Numbered from the stretch's first letter, positions 16,932 to 27,787 are shown. The stretch: DNA of 64,000 nt from Candidatus Tepidiaquacellales bacterium OLB4/UTCHB1 (GCA_002050165.1 MWSW01000019.1:62001-126000), one strand, 5' to 3'. Notes: a model not told the origin generated them from the letters alone. Numbers and translations are program-made.

Positions 16932-17842
16932 GTTGTTTGTTTTTTAAATAGTGGTCTGTAAAATTCCGAAACCGCCAGTCCGGTAAGCATAAACAGACAA
17001 CCTGTGATCTGTATTGACGAGAGAAGTTCCGATAAAATTAAGTATGCAAATATCGCAGCGAAGACTTGTTCGAAACTGTAAATCAATGCTGCTTTCACCG
17101 GTAACGTGTAACGCTGAAATCTGTTTACAAGTATGAAACCCAAGAGCGTGGCTATTAATGTATTGAAGAGGATAGTCCCGATGAGAGCTGGAGAAATGGT
17201 AATGAAAATTCCAAGGTTTGAATAATGGTCGAACAACCAAACCGAAGGGATTGAAAATAACACCATAACCGCGAATTGTAAAAATATAAGTGCATTGATA
17301 TTTGCTCCGTCGCGGCGGGAAAATTTATCGAGATATATAATATGCAAAGCATAGAAAGCTGCGCAAATAAGTACAAGAACATCGCCTGTGTTTATTTCAT
17401 CTATGCCCATCCCGCTCAACAAAAACAGTCCGGTTGTGGAAATAATTACGCCCGCAATATTTTCCGGCATAAATTTTCTTTTCGAAATGAACAATTGTAG
17501 AGCCGGAACCATCAGAATGTAAGTCCCGGTAATAAAACCGGCTTTAGATGCTGTTGTGTAGCTCATCCCGATTGTTTGTGTTATAAACCCGGCAAAGAGA
17601 AATATTCCAAGCAAAAGTCCCGGTTTCAAGTCATGTTTATTTAAAGAACCAGGTACGGAAGGGAACAATAAAATGAAAATCCCTATGGTGATAGAAAACC
17701 TTATTAAGACCGACAAAGCAGGCGATATAAACTCGAGCATTATTTTAGTAAACGGGAAAGTCAAACCCCAGTTCAAAGCAACAATCAACAGTATAAGTTC
17801 CGCTTTGGATTGCTTTGGGATTTCAGATATACGGAATGCCAA
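16928..17842 (-). CDS. EamA/DMT-family transporter
   Basis: A 304-residue inner-membrane protein with ten hydrophobic helices in two EamA repeats, typical of drug/metabolite exporters. Visible family text includes LIVALNWGLTFPFTKIMLE in the first helix, FLFAGFITQTIGMSYTTASKAGFITG, and the second-repeat PVKAALIYSFEQVFAAIFAY. Substrate cannot be told from sequence. The start overlaps the UbiA-type gene by 20 bp, so it belongs to the same transcript as the prenyl-phosphate sugar genes. Confidence 0.9.
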   Translation of the reverse strand: MAFRISEIPKQSKAELILLIVALNWGLTFPFTKIMLEFISPALSVLIRFSITIGIFILLFPSVPGSLNKHDLKPGLLLGIFLFAGFITQTIGMSYTTASKAGFITGTYILMVPALQLFISKRKFMPENIAGVIISTTGLFLLSGMGIDEINTGDVLVLICAAFYALHIIYLDKFSRRDGANINALIFLQFAVMVLFSIPSVWLFDHYSNLGIFITISPALIGTILFNTLIATLLGFILVNRFQRYTLPVKAALIYSFEQVFAAIFAYLILSELLSSIQITGCLFMLTGLAVSEFYRPLFKKQTT

Positions 17843-18722
17843 TTTTAAACCTGTAGATTATCAAAAAGGAAATCAGAAACCACAAAATAGAATTAATAAT
17901 TATCGGTAAATCTTTCGTAATAATGGACGACGGGCTTTCGCCGAGATTCTTCTGATGTGTCAGGTACATATATCTGAATATCCCATAAATCACAAACGGC
18001 GTTGTATAAATAAGGTGATCTGTACCGAATGTTTCCGTTGCTTTATCTGAGACTGTATAGAGTGCGTAAGAAATGATTGTGCCAGTAGCTGCTACTGTAT
18101 TTAACTGATCAGTAAATGGAATGCTGTAAGAAGCTAAAACCTTTCGCTGTTTTCCGACATCTTCCAAATCGGCTTGTGATAGCTCGGCGCGTCTTTTTGA
18201 GATTGCGAGAAAGAGAGAAATGAAAATGGTGGTAATTATCATCCAGTTTGAAATGCTGACATCAATTGCAAATGCCCCGCTGATAACTCTTAACATAAAT
18301 CCGATTGAAATGAAAAAAACGTCCAGCAATACTACGTTTTTAACCTTGAGCGAGTAAAACAGGTTAATGATGAAATAAAACAAAATTACAATTTGAAATC
18401 CCCAATTTAGTTGAAGTGATAATATCACGGTTGCAACGAAGAGGAGCAGAAGTAGAATTTTCGCTTCATTAATCGAAACATCACCGGAGGCAAGTGGACG
18501 AAAGCGTTTTTTTTTGTGTATCCGGTCAGACTCTATATCGGAAATATCGTTCACGATATAAACACAACTTGAAATTCCGCAAAACGCAAAGAACGCAATG
18601 ATATTGATAAGCAGTAAATTTAAATCCGTTAGTTTTCCTGCAAATAAAATTGCCGCAAAACAAAACAGATTCTTGATCCACTGTTTCGGACGCATCAACT
18701 CAATGAGCTTGAGGATTTTCAT
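17823..18722 (-). CDS. Decaprenyl-phosphate phosphoribosyltransferase-like UbiA enzyme
   Basis: A 299-residue polytopic UbiA-superfamily prenyltransferase. The text RPKQWIKN near the start and the first Asp motif N58-D59-x2-D62-x3-D66 followed by HKKKRFRPLASG match the group that transfers phosphoribosyl from PRPP to polyprenyl phosphate (Rv3806c-like) rather than quinone enzymes. The second loop, ALSKRRAEL...KVLASYS, also fits. Its product would be prenylphosphoryl-5-phosphoribose, precursor of prenylphosphoryl ribose or arabinose. The next gene upstream (4-bp ATGA overlap) is an AftB-like glycosyltransferase that could use such a donor. Confidence 0.85.
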   Translation of the reverse strand: MKILKLIELMRPKQWIKNLFCFAAILFAGKLTDLNLLLINIIAFFAFCGISSCVYIVNDISDIESDRIHKKKRFRPLASGDVSINEAKILLLLLFVATVILSLQLNWGFQIVILFYFIINLFYSLKVKNVVLLDVFFISIGFMLRVISGAFAIDVSISNWMIITTIFISLFLAISKRRAELSQADLEDVGKQRKVLASYSIPFTDQLNTVAATGTIISYALYTVSDKATETFGTDHLIYTTPFVIYGIFRYMYLTHQKNLGESPSSIITKDLPIIINSILWFLISFLIIYRFKIGIPYI

Positions 18723-20269
18723 TTCCCGAAATTAACTTTGAAAACTTTCTTCTCTTCCCCGCCGCAAATTGTATTTTCTTCTAATATTTCAGAATGAATG
18801 TGTTTAAGCATTCCCTCCCATTCGTTAAGTAGATTTTTGAACCAGTGTTCGTATATTATCAAATATTTTACATTATTTCTCTCAAGTAAAGCGCGGGTTG
18901 AATCAACATTGTCATGCCATTGATAAGTACGGTACCTTAAGATTTCCGGTGTTATCAATCCTGCCATATCGACAATATACCGCTTTGTTATAAAACCAAT
19001 TGCCCCGATGTCGTTAACTGCAATAGTCTCAGACTCAGGAATGTTGTCAATAATCCAATATGCCATTTTCACCTGTTGATCATTTATATTTGATGTGTTC
19101 TTTCCGATAGCTATAAAGAAAATGACGAAATACACAAATGAAAAAACTGTGAGTGAAAATACCGTTATTTTTTTTGAAAAGATGTTCTGAAATTTTCTTT
19201 CAGAGAAAAACACCACAATATTACTGAACATGAACACACCTATAAAGTTAATGAACGGAATTAATGGCATCATATAACGTCCGTGATGTCGCCAGTTCGG
19301 TATTAAAATTGAAGATGCCACCGGTAACACTATTGCCCAGAGAAAAATGAGGTTCACGTGCTTATATTCCCTAAAGAATTTCCGTAACCGGGAGAAGTAG
19401 AAAAATACACTGTATAGAAAAAGAGAAGTAACAATTATATTATCTCTAAAGAAAAAAGTAAATATTACTTTAATGTATTCAAGATTCGGAATGAACCTCA
19501 AATAACCGCCCTGTCCGCTATACGTATTTGGGGAAAAAGAACCATTTGAATAGTATGAAAAAATCGGATATGGTATTGTTACGACAATGAACAGTAAAAT
19601 AGAAATCAATATTTTCTTAAAGTCGGATTTCTGAAAATTCTTATAGAAAACTTCAAAAGCTGAAACGATTATAAATAATAAAAATATCAGATAACCTTCC
19701 GGTCGCGAAGCAGTAGCAAGGGCGAAAAATATTCCCGGCGATAGTGAGAATCTACCGGCAATCAAGTCCTTTACGTGGTAGTGAACACCTATGATACAAA
19801 AGAATGTAAACATCATTGTTTCCATCCCGGAAGATGCAGACCAGGCAAGTCGACCGGCGAATATACTGAGCAACGCAACTACGAGAGAATAGCTTTCGGG
19901 AAATTTCACTCTATAAGTTTCAATTGAAAATATTTCTCTTGCTATCTTATATATAAAAATGCACGAGAGTATATAAAAAAACGAAGAGAGGAAAATGGAA
20001 TTAAAAATATAATCCGAAGATATGAAACTAAATGCTGCAAGTAAAATTACCCACAAAGGCGAAGTCGTTCCGGATGTCGGTTCACCGATATTGAATTCAA
20101 AGAAATGTCCGTTTGCAAAATTCTCAGCGAATCTGAAATGAATCCACGTATCATCGAGTGGAACGCCCATTTGTCCGTTTGTGTAATGAAAAACCGAATA
20201 TTGATACAACAATACTGTTAATAAACAGGAAATGAATATGATGATATAGTTTTGCCGGTCTTTTGTCAT
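18719..20269 (-). CDS. AftB-like GT-C membrane glycosyltransferase
   Basis: A 516-residue inner-membrane protein with an estimated ten or more helices. The first external loop has Asp39-Asp40 (PLDDTWIHFRFAEN) and then GEPTSGTTSPLWVILLA, a pattern like AftB-type arabinofuranosyltransferases that use polyprenyl-phosphate donors. The C-terminus (about 395-516) is a soluble domain with ETIAVNDIGAIGFITKR, as in GT-C enzymes. Its place beside a phosphoribosyl-prenyl transferase supports a prenylphosphoryl-pentose donor. The acceptor is unknown; other GT-C donors remain possible. Confidence 0.75.
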   Translation of the reverse strand: MTKDRQNYIIIFISCLLTVLLYQYSVFHYTNGQMGVPLDDTWIHFRFAENFANGHFFEFNIGEPTSGTTSPLWVILLAAFSFISSDYIFNSIFLSSFFYILSCIFIYKIAREIFSIETYRVKFPESYSLVVALLSIFAGRLAWSASSGMETMMFTFFCIIGVHYHVKDLIAGRFSLSPGIFFALATASRPEGYLIFLLFIIVSAFEVFYKNFQKSDFKKILISILLFIVVTIPYPIFSYYSNGSFSPNTYSGQGGYLRFIPNLEYIKVIFTFFFRDNIIVTSLFLYSVFFYFSRLRKFFREYKHVNLIFLWAIVLPVASSILIPNWRHHGRYMMPLIPFINFIGVFMFSNIVVFFSERKFQNIFSKKITVFSLTVFSFVYFVIFFIAIGKNTSNINDQQVKMAYWIIDNIPESETIAVNDIGAIGFITKRYIVDMAGLITPEILRYRTYQWHDNVDSTRALLERNNVKYLIIYEHWFKNLLNEWEGMLKHIHSEILEENTICGGEEKKVFKVNFGK

Positions 20270-20321
20270 TAAAACTAAAATGGGTAAATTATTTTTTTAT
20301 CGCGGTCAGGTTTAAAAGTAA

Positions 20322-23300
20322 TCACATATTTCTCCTGTACTGCCCTCCGACTTCAAACAGTGCAGTAGTCATTTGTCCGAGCGTGCAATATTTGGCAGCT
20401 TCCATGAGTTGTGCGAAAATGTTTTTGTTCATTATCGCTGTACGTTTAAGCTCTTCAAGTTTTTTCAAAGATTCTTCACTATAAAACTTCTGTTGCAACT
20501 TAACTGCCTCAATCTGGAACTTCTTCTCTTCAGGTGTAGAGCGGATAACTTCAGTAGGGATGATAGTTGGTGAGCCTTCTTTGTTCAGGAAAGTATTAAC
20601 TCCGATTACGGGAAATTCTCCGGAGTGTTTAAGCTTTTCATAATACAGGCTTTCCTCCTGAATTTCCATTCGTTGATACATTGTTTCCATTGCGCCGAGC
20701 ACGCCGCCTCGTTCAGTTATTCTGTCGAACTCCGCATATACTGCCTCTTCCACGAGGTCTGTCAATTCTTCAATTATGAAAGATCCTTGCAACGGGTTTT
20801 CATTTTTGGCTAGTCCGAGCTCCTTATTTATGATAAGCTGAATGGCAACCGCCCGTCTCACACTTTCTTCGGTTGGTGTGGTAATCGCCTCATCGTACGC
20901 ATTCGTGTGCAGTGAATTGCAGTTATCGTAGATTGCATACAGAGCCTGTAATGTTGTTCTTATGTCGTTGAATGCAATTTCCTGCGCGTGCAATGATCTA
21001 CCGGAAGTTTGAATGTGATACTTCAGCATCTGTGAACGTTCGTCTGCATGATATTTATATTTCATTGCCTTAGCCCAAATGCGCCGTGCAACTCTGCCAA
21101 TTACCGAATATTCGGGATCTACTCCGTTTGAAAAAAAGAATGAAAGGTTTGGTGCAAAATCGTTAATGTTCATTCCGCGGCTGAGATAGTATTCAACGTA
21201 AGTGAATCCATTCGACAGAGTGAGCGCAAGTTGTGTAATAGGGTTAGCTCCCGCTTCTGCTATGTGATATCCTGAAATTGAAACCGAATAAAAATTCCTT
21301 ACGGAATTATCAATGAAAAATTGTTGTATATCGCCCATTAACCTTAGCGCAAACTCAGTTGAAAAGATACATGTATTTTGTGCCTGGTCTTCCTTAAGAA
21401 TATCTGCCTGAACAGTACCCCGAACGACTTTTAAAGTATCCGATTTTATTTTTTCGTAAACTTCAGCCGGTAAAACTTTTTCACCGGTTATACCGAGCAA
21501 CATTAATCCAAGTCCGTCGTTTCCTTTCGGAATATTCATATTATAGCGTGGTACAGACATATTCTTCTGTTCGTAAAGATTCTTTATATATTTCTTTACC
21601 TGATCTTCGAGACTGTTTTGTTTTATATAGAGTTCACATTGCTGATCGACTGCGGCATTTAAATAAAATGCGAGTATCATAGGGGCAGGACCATTTATAG
21701 TCATTGAGACTGAGGTTTTCGGGTCACAGAGATTAAAGCCGGAGTATAATTTTTTTGCATCATCCAGGCAGCAGACCGAAACGCCTGAATTCCCGATTTT
21801 ACCGTAAATATCGGGGCGAATATCAGGGTCTGAACCATACAGCGTAACGGAGTCAAATGCAGTTGAGAGGCGTTTTGCAGGCATGTGATATGATAAGTAA
21901 TGAAATCGTTTGTTTGTCCTCTCGGGACCACCTTCACCGGCAAACATTCGGGTCGGGTCTTCACCCTCCCGCTTGAATGGGTAAATTCCCGCCGTATAAG
22001 GGAATTCACCCGGGAAATTTTCCTGCATTGACCAGTACAAAATATCGCCCCATGCTTCATAACGTGGTGTGGCTATTTTCGGAACTTTGGTGTGTGATAG
22101 TGATTCCGTATATGTTTTAATGCGAATATCTTTATCGCGTACTTTGAAAATGTAATGTTCGTCTTTATATCGGTTGATTTTTTCTGTCCACGTTTCGATG
22201 ATTTTGTAATTCATAGGATCGAGGTTTAACTTCAATGCTTCAAATTCAGATTCCAATTTTGCAATCAGCTCAGTGTTTTTATCCTTTTCTGGATGCAATA
22301 ATTCTAAAGTTTTTTTGATGCAATACATTTTTTGGGCAATCTCTTTTTGAGTGAGAGACCATTTATTGTATTTACGATTGTTCTCGGTTATCTCTGAGAG
22401 ATATCTTACCCGGCCTGGCGGGATAACGTAAATCTTTTCCGACATTTCATCCGTGATTTCAAAAGTTGACTTCAGGTTTACATTCGCCTTATCCGAGATT
22501 TTATCCATGATTGCTTTATATAGCCGGTTAGTTCCCGGGTCGTTGAATTGAGAGGCAATTGTACCGTAAACCGGAAGCTCTTCGTCGGGGACATCGAACA
22601 TTAAATGATTTCGCTTATATTGCTTTTTCACATCGCGAAGGGCATCAGGTGCTCCGCGTTTATCAAATTTGTTAATTGCGATTATGTCCGCAAAATCTAA
22701 CATGTCAATTTTCTCTAGTTGAGTTGCCGCGCCATATTCCGGAGTCATTATATATAAGCTTACGTCTGAATGGTCTATGATTTCAGTATCAGATTGACCT
22801 ATACCCGAAGTTTCAAGAATAATCAGGTCAAAGTTAGCGGCTTTGAGAATGTCGATTGCTTTTTTCACATGCTTGGAAAGCGCGAGATTAGATTGTCTGG
22901 TTGCGAGTGAACGCATATAAACGCGAGGGTTTTTTATCGAGTTCATCCTGATTCTATCACCCAGCAAAGCCCCGCCGGTTTTACGTTTTGATGGGTCAAC
23001 CGAAATAATTGCAATAGTCTTTTCGGGAAAATCTAGTAAAAACCTCCTTACGAGTTCATCAACCAGAGAAGATTTCCCCGCTCCACCCGTGCCGGTTACA
23101 CCGAGCACAGGTGTACTGACTTTCTCCGCAACCTCATGAATTGCATCCAATATCTCACCGGATTCTAATGGAAAATTTTCAGCAGCTGAAATCAGGTTTG
23201 CTATTACGCGTGGATTTTTTTGTGGCAGTAATTTTAATTCACCATTAACGTTCGAACCAGTAGGGAAATCAGATTTTTGTACAACGTCATTAATCATTCC

Positions 23301-23693
23301 CTGCAAACCCATTTTCCGCCCATCGTCAGGTGAATAAATCTTTTCAATTCCATAATCCTGAAGTTCATTAATTTCATCGGGCAATATAACACCACCGCCA
23401 CCGCCGAATATTTTAATATGAGGCGCTCCCTTTTCTTTCAAAAGGTCATACATATACTTGAAATATTCAATGTGCCCTCCCTGATAAGAGGTCATGGCAA
23501 TAGCATTTGCGTCTTCCTGAATCGCAGTATTTACTACTTCCTCTGCTGACCGGTCATGCCCGAGGTGAATAACTTCTACTCCGGTTGATTGAATAATCCT
23601 TCGCATAATGTTAATTGCTGCGTCATGTCCATCGAACAGCGATGCCGCCGTAACAATCCTGACTTTATTTTTCGGTTTATAAACTTCTGTCAT
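20322..23693 (-). CDS. icmF: Fused isobutyryl-CoA mutase IcmF
   Basis: A 1123-residue three-part enzyme that interconverts isobutyryl-CoA and n-butyryl-CoA with adenosylcobalamin, using a built-in GTPase chaperone. The N-terminus (about 1-140) binds B12 through DGHD at 21-24. The MeaI-type GTPase (about 165-420) has GTGGAGKSS and NKFD. The mutase barrel (about 540-1123) has [19 protein letters not shown], typical of IcmF and different from the YxMRPW site of methylmalonyl-CoA mutase. Some homologues also accept isovaleryl- or pivalyl-CoA. No terminator is evident. It is a single-gene unit divergent from kgd. Confidence 0.95.
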   Translation of the reverse strand: MTEVYKPKNKVRIVTAASLFDGHDAAINIMRRIIQSTGVEVIHLGHDRSAEEVVNTAIQEDANAIAMTSYQGGHIEYFKYMYDLLKEKGAPHIKIFGGGGGVILPDEINELQDYGIEKIYSPDDGRKMGLQGMINDVVQKSDFPTGSNVNGELKLLPQKNPRVIANLISAAENFPLESGEILDAIHEVAEKVSTPVLGVTGTGGAGKSSLVDELVRRFLLDFPEKTIAIISVDPSKRKTGGALLGDRIRMNSIKNPRVYMRSLATRQSNLALSKHVKKAIDILKAANFDLIILETSGIGQSDTEIIDHSDVSLYIMTPEYGAATQLEKIDMLDFADIIAINKFDKRGAPDALRDVKKQYKRNHLMFDVPDEELPVYGTIASQFNDPGTNRLYKAIMDKISDKANVNLKSTFEITDEMSEKIYVIPPGRVRYLSEITENNRKYNKWSLTQKEIAQKMYCIKKTLELLHPEKDKNTELIAKLESEFEALKLNLDPMNYKIIETWTEKINRYKDEHYIFKVRDKDIRIKTYTESLSHTKVPKIATPRYEAWGDILYWSMQENFPGEFPYTAGIYPFKREGEDPTRMFAGEGGPERTNKRFHYLSYHMPAKRLSTAFDSVTLYGSDPDIRPDIYGKIGNSGVSVCCLDDAKKLYSGFNLCDPKTSVSMTINGPAPMILAFYLNAAVDQQCELYIKQNSLEDQVKKYIKNLYEQKNMSVPRYNMNIPKGNDGLGLMLLGITGEKVLPAEVYEKIKSDTLKVVRGTVQADILKEDQAQNTCIFSTEFALRLMGDIQQFFIDNSVRNFYSVSISGYHIAEAGANPITQLALTLSNGFTYVEYYLSRGMNINDFAPNLSFFFSNGVDPEYSVIGRVARRIWAKAMKYKYHADERSQMLKYHIQTSGRSLHAQEIAFNDIRTTLQALYAIYDNCNSLHTNAYDEAITTPTEESVRRAVAIQLIINKELGLAKNENPLQGSFIIEELTDLVEEAVYAEFDRITERGGVLGAMETMYQRMEIQEESLYYEKLKHSGEFPVIGVNTFLNKEGSPTIIPTEVIRSTPEEKKFQIEAVKLQQKFYSEESLKKLEELKRTAIMNKNIFAQLMEAAKYCTLGQMTTALFEVGGQYRRNM

Positions 23694-24145
23694 AATGGAA
23701 ATTTTACAAAATTAAAAATTATTGCCTTAAGATTATATGCAATGCATGAGTTTATTGTAAACGTCCCTCATGTTTTTTGTCATTTTTATTTTGATGAATT
23801 TGAAATTCTATGAAAGGTAACTGCTGATTTTAATTTTAAATATGAAGGATTATTTTATTAATCAAATCCAATTTTTTCGGGAACTAATCACTGGTAGAAG
23901 CACTTCAATAATTGAATTCAGCAACACATCAACTTACACTCCTCACATTCCCCCGTTTCACCGTCGGGGGAATTCTTTTTTTGATTTAAGAATGAGCCTA
24001 CTTTTATATATCATATCGTTTTTGCATTTATGAGAATTCCCGGCAATATTAAAGTAGGCTCAAGTTGTCTTTGAAGACCATTATAATGCAACTGAAGTTA
24101 CTTTTTATTTTATCTATTTTAGTAAAAAAATAAATTTAATCATAC
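23694..24145 (+). promoter_or_regulatory. Structured leader region upstream of the 2-oxoglutarate dehydrogenase gene
   Basis: A 452-bp divergent region between icmF and kgd. On the + strand it holds an intrinsic terminator (23947-23982) and then a 12-bp inverted repeat, TGAGCCTACTTT (23993-24004) with AAAGTAGGCTCA (24051-24062). Inside that second loop, AGAATTCCC (24033-24041) is complementary to GGGAATTCT (23968-23976) of the terminator's 3' arm. Alternate foldings are therefore possible, as in an attenuator. A known riboswitch was not recognised. Confidence 0.45.
23947..23982 (+). terminator. Intrinsic terminator, no annotated gene before it
   Basis: ATTCCCCCG (23947-23955) pairs perfectly with CGGGGGAAT (23965-23973) around a 9-base loop. 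TCTTTTTTT follows, on the + strand only. The upstream neighbour icmF is on the other strand, so this ends either a small RNA or an attenuated kgd leader. Confidence 0.75.
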
Positions 24146-27100
24146 ATGAAACTTGAGGATCTAAACGAAGCCCAACGTGAGAAGATAATGGAATTTGGAG
24201 TGAATACGTGGTTTGTTCTTGACCTGTATAAAGATTACAAAAAAGACCCTTCTTCTGTTACGGAAAAATGGAAAGATTTTTTTAAGACACTAGACATTGC
24301 CGGTGTTGAAAATGAATATCAGGAAAGAAAAATCCCAACTAATGGTGAGACAAAAACTCAGCCTGTTCAGCGACAACCCCAACCCAAGATATACGAACCA
24401 TCAAAAGACGAGGAACTTGTATTGATAAAAGGTGTTGGTGCGAGGATTATTGAGAATATGGATAACTCCCTGAGTGTTCCAACGGCAACATCGTTCAGAA
24501 CAATTCCGGTAAAAATTCTCGAAGAGAACAGAATAATAATCAATCAGTTTTTAAAAGCAAACAACCGGGGAAAAATTTCTTATACACACATTATCGGTTG
24601 GGCGATTGTCCTTGCACTGAAGGAGCAACCGGTGATGAACAATTCATTTACATTTAAGGATGGACAACCTTACCTCGTTAAAAAAAGCTCAATAAATCTT
24701 GGGCTTGCAGTTGATCTCGAGAAAAAAGACGGTACAAGAACGCTCATAGTTCCCAATATTAAAAACGCAGGTGAGATGACGTTTGGTGAGTACTTTGAAG
24801 CTTACAATGATATTATTAACAGATCGCGTGCGAACAAAATAGAGGTTGAGGATTTTGCAGGAACTACTATATCTTTAACCAATCCCGGAACTTTGGGGAC
24901 GGTTACTTCAGCGCCAAGGCTCATGACAGGTCAGGGAGCAATTATTGCCACCGGGTCAATAGAATATCCTGCTGAATTTCATGCAATGTCGAAAAGCGTG
25001 GTTACGTCGCTTGGGCTGAGCAAGGTGATGAATATAACGAGTACATATGACCATAGGGTAATACAAGGTGCAGAAAGCGGTTTGTTCCTAAAACGAATTC
25101 ACGAGTTGTTGCTTGGACAGGATGGTTTCTACACTAATATTCTGAAAGATTTTGGCATACCGGTTAAACCAATTTACTGGTCGGAAGACAGGAATCAATA
25201 TCCGACCGGTAATACAAGTGCAGTTAGTGAAATTGAGAGACACGCCAAGGCAATTCAGTTAATTAATATGTTCAGGGTTAGAGGGCACCTACTCGCCGAT
25301 CTCGATCCGCTTGAGGAGACATATAAATATCACCCTGAACTGGATTCAACATACTATGGATTTACCGTCTGGGATTTAGACAGAGAATATATAACTGACG
25401 GACTCGCTGGTCTTCGAACTGCAAAGCTAAGAGATATTCTCGATATATTGCGCGAAACTTACGGTAACAAAATAGGTGTGGAATACAGGCACATTCAGGA
25501 TCCGGAAGAAAAGGAATGGTTACAGGATACGATGGAGAAGGTTCACAACAGGCCAAATTACAATAACGAGGTAAAGCGGAATATTCTCCGAAAACTTATT
25601 CAGGCTGAGATGTTCGAAAAGTATATTGACAAGAAATATCTCGGGCAAAAACGTTTTTCACTTGAAGGGTCAGAAACTATAATTGCAGTTCTTGATCACA
25701 TTATGAACCTCGGCAGCGAAGACGGAGTTGAGGAATTTGTACTTGGGATGGCGCACCGTGGCAGGCTTAATGTCCTGACGAATATTATCGGGAAATCACT
25801 GTATTCAATTTTTTCCGAGTTTGAAGGATTCGTTGATCCTAATTCGGTGCAGGGTTCCGGTGACGTAAAATATCATGTTGGCGCGTCAGGAGAGTATGAA
25901 TGCCTAAATGGTAAAACAGTTAAAGTTTCAGTTGCCTCAAATCCAAGTCATCTAGAATTTGTAAATCCTGTTGTTGAAGGGATAGTGAGAGCGAAACAAA
26001 CCCGCCTGAAAGATGAAAAACGTAACAGAATTATTCCTGTTCTGCTCCATGGTGATGCGGCATTTGCCGGGCAGGGGATAGTCGCCGAAACCCTTAACCT
26101 TTCACAACTGCGTGGGTACTCTACCGGCGGGACAATCCACATTGTGATTAATAATCAAATCGGATTTACAACTTCGCCGGTTGATGCTCGGTCAACGGTT
26201 TATGCCACTGACGTAGCTAAAATGGTTCAGGCACCGATCCTGCATGTAAACGGTGATAAACCTGAAGCAACTTTGTGGGTAACGGAGATTGCTTATAAAT
26301 ACAGACAGAAATTCAAAAAAGACGTGGTAATTGATGTTTATGGCTACAGGCGGCTTGGTCATAACGAAACTGATGAACCGGCTTATACACAACCTTTGAT
26401 GTATAAGAAGATCAGGCAGCACCCTTCGGTTGTTAAGATTTACGAAAAGAAATTATTGGATGAGAACGTTTTTAGCGAGGGAGAAATAAAGACAATAGAA
26501 AAAGATGTAACGGATAAAATGGATTTCAATTATGAAAAGGCTCGGGCTGATGTACAGAAGTTTAAAACTGATCTACCACTGGCAGTTACACAGGAACAGA
26601 TAGATGAAATACGTAAACAGGAGATTGAGAATATTACCTCTGAGGAGTTCGATGAAATTGTTAAGAAGATTACCGAGATCCCATCGGATTTTACTTTGCA
26701 CCCGAAACTAAAGAAGTTTATTGACACACGGAAAGCCATTCTTGAACGCGAAGAGTTGATTGATTGGGCGTTTGCGGAAGCGATTACGTTTGGATCATTA
26801 ATGAACGCCGGAATTTCAATCCGGTTGAGTGGGCAGGATAGCGCAAGAGGTACCTTTTCACAACGGCATAATGTTCTCACAGATGTAAATAATGCATCGG
26901 AAATAAATATTCACAGAAATTTTCAGAGCGACAGCGTAATAATTGAAACTCTTGACAGTTTACTCTCAGAAGCTGCAGTACTCGGATTTGAATTTGGATA
27001 CAGCACTTCAGACCCGTTAACCCTTGTAATGTGGGAAGCACAGTTTGGAGATTTTGCGAATGGTGCTCAGGTTATTATTGATAATTTTATTTCATCAGCT

Positions 27101-27787
27101 GAGTCAAAGTGGATGCTGCCCTCAGATCTTGTATTATTGCTTCCGCACGGACAGGAAGGACAAGGGCCTGAACACTCAAGCGCCAGGCTCGAAAGATTCC
27201 TCGAGCTTTGCGCTGATAACAATATGTTCGTTTGTAATCCGACAACATCGGCACAGTATTACCATTTGCTTAGACGACAGGCTCTTGACGATGTCAGAAA
27301 GCCATTGATTGTAATGACACCGAAAAGTCTGTTAAGGGAAAAGCTCGCCTCATCCCATAAAGATGATATTATTCACGGATACTTTAAACATGTTCTGGAT
27401 GATATCGAAGTTGAGCCTACGAAAGTAAAGCGATTAGGATTTACGAGTGGAAAGGTTTATTACGACCTTTTAAAGTATCGACATGAAAAAGGAATTGACG
27501 ATACTGCGCTTGTCAGGATTGAACAATATTTTCCATTCCCAAAGAATCAGATTGCTGAATTAATTTCGAAGTATAAAAATGCTGAAAAAATATTGTGGAT
27601 ACAGGAAGAATCTGAAAACGCCGGCGCATGGAATTTCATGAGCCTGAAGCTAATGAATCTTGCAGGTGGAATACCTGTGCAATACGTTGGAAGAAAAGCC
27701 AGCGCTTCGACTGCACCGGGTTCAAAAGCGTTGTTTGATGAATCCCAACTCAAATTAATTAAAAGTGCATTCGGTATTGACGACTAA
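24146..27787 (+). CDS. kgd: Fused 2-oxoglutarate dehydrogenase E2-E1 (Kgd/OdhA type)
   Basis: A 1213-residue multifunctional enzyme of the TCA cycle. The first 45 residues (FGVNTWFVLDLYKDYKKDPSSV) are the E1o N-terminal helix. Residues about 95-335 are an acyltransferase E2 catalytic core with the DHRVIQGAESG motif near 300. From about 355 on is a complete thiamine-diphosphate E1o with GMAHRGRLNVL, GDAAFAGQGIVAETLN, NNQIGFTT and HGQEGQGPEHSSAR. There is no lipoyl or subunit-binding domain, so a lipoylated partner must be elsewhere. This E2o-E1o layout is known from Actinobacteria (KGD, OdhA). Lpd at 59603 could be the E3. Confidence 0.93.
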   Translation: MKLEDLNEAQREKIMEFGVNTWFVLDLYKDYKKDPSSVTEKWKDFFKTLDIAGVENEYQERKIPTNGETKTQPVQRQPQPKIYEPSKDEELVLIKGVGARIIENMDNSLSVPTATSFRTIPVKILEENRIIINQFLKANNRGKISYTHIIGWAIVLALKEQPVMNNSFTFKDGQPYLVKKSSINLGLAVDLEKKDGTRTLIVPNIKNAGEMTFGEYFEAYNDIINRSRANKIEVEDFAGTTISLTNPGTLGTVTSAPRLMTGQGAIIATGSIEYPAEFHAMSKSVVTSLGLSKVMNITSTYDHRVIQGAESGLFLKRIHELLLGQDGFYTNILKDFGIPVKPIYWSEDRNQYPTGNTSAVSEIERHAKAIQLINMFRVRGHLLADLDPLEETYKYHPELDSTYYGFTVWDLDREYITDGLAGLRTAKLRDILDILRETYGNKIGVEYRHIQDPEEKEWLQDTMEKVHNRPNYNNEVKRNILRKLIQAEMFEKYIDKKYLGQKRFSLEGSETIIAVLDHIMNLGSEDGVEEFVLGMAHRGRLNVLTNIIGKSLYSIFSEFEGFVDPNSVQGSGDVKYHVGASGEYECLNGKTVKVSVASNPSHLEFVNPVVEGIVRAKQTRLKDEKRNRIIPVLLHGDAAFAGQGIVAETLNLSQLRGYSTGGTIHIVINNQIGFTTSPVDARSTVYATDVAKMVQAPILHVNGDKPEATLWVTEIAYKYRQKFKKDVVIDVYGYRRLGHNETDEPAYTQPLMYKKIRQHPSVVKIYEKKLLDENVFSEGEIKTIEKDVTDKMDFNYEKARADVQKFKTDLPLAVTQEQIDEIRKQEIENITSEEFDEIVKKITEIPSDFTLHPKLKKFIDTRKAILEREELIDWAFAEAITFGSLMNAGISIRLSGQDSARGTFSQRHNVLTDVNNASEINIHRNFQSDSVIIETLDSLLSEAAVLGFEFGYSTSDPLTLVMWEAQFGDFANGAQVIIDNFISSAESKWMLPSDLVLLLPHGQEGQGPEHSSARLERFLELCADNNMFVCNPTTSAQYYHLLRRQALDDVRKPLIVMTPKSLLREKLASSHKDDIIHGYFKHVLDDIEVEPTKVKRLGFTSGKVYYDLLKYRHEKGIDDTALVRIEQYFPFPKNQIAELISKYKNAEKILWIQEESENAGAWNFMSLKLMNLAGGIPVQYVGRKASASTAPGSKALFDESQLKLIKSAFGIDD

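Noticed and set aside
23842-24033. 63-codon open frame across the kgd leader terminator
   Set aside because: It runs through a perfect terminator hairpin and its T-run and has no protein-like features.
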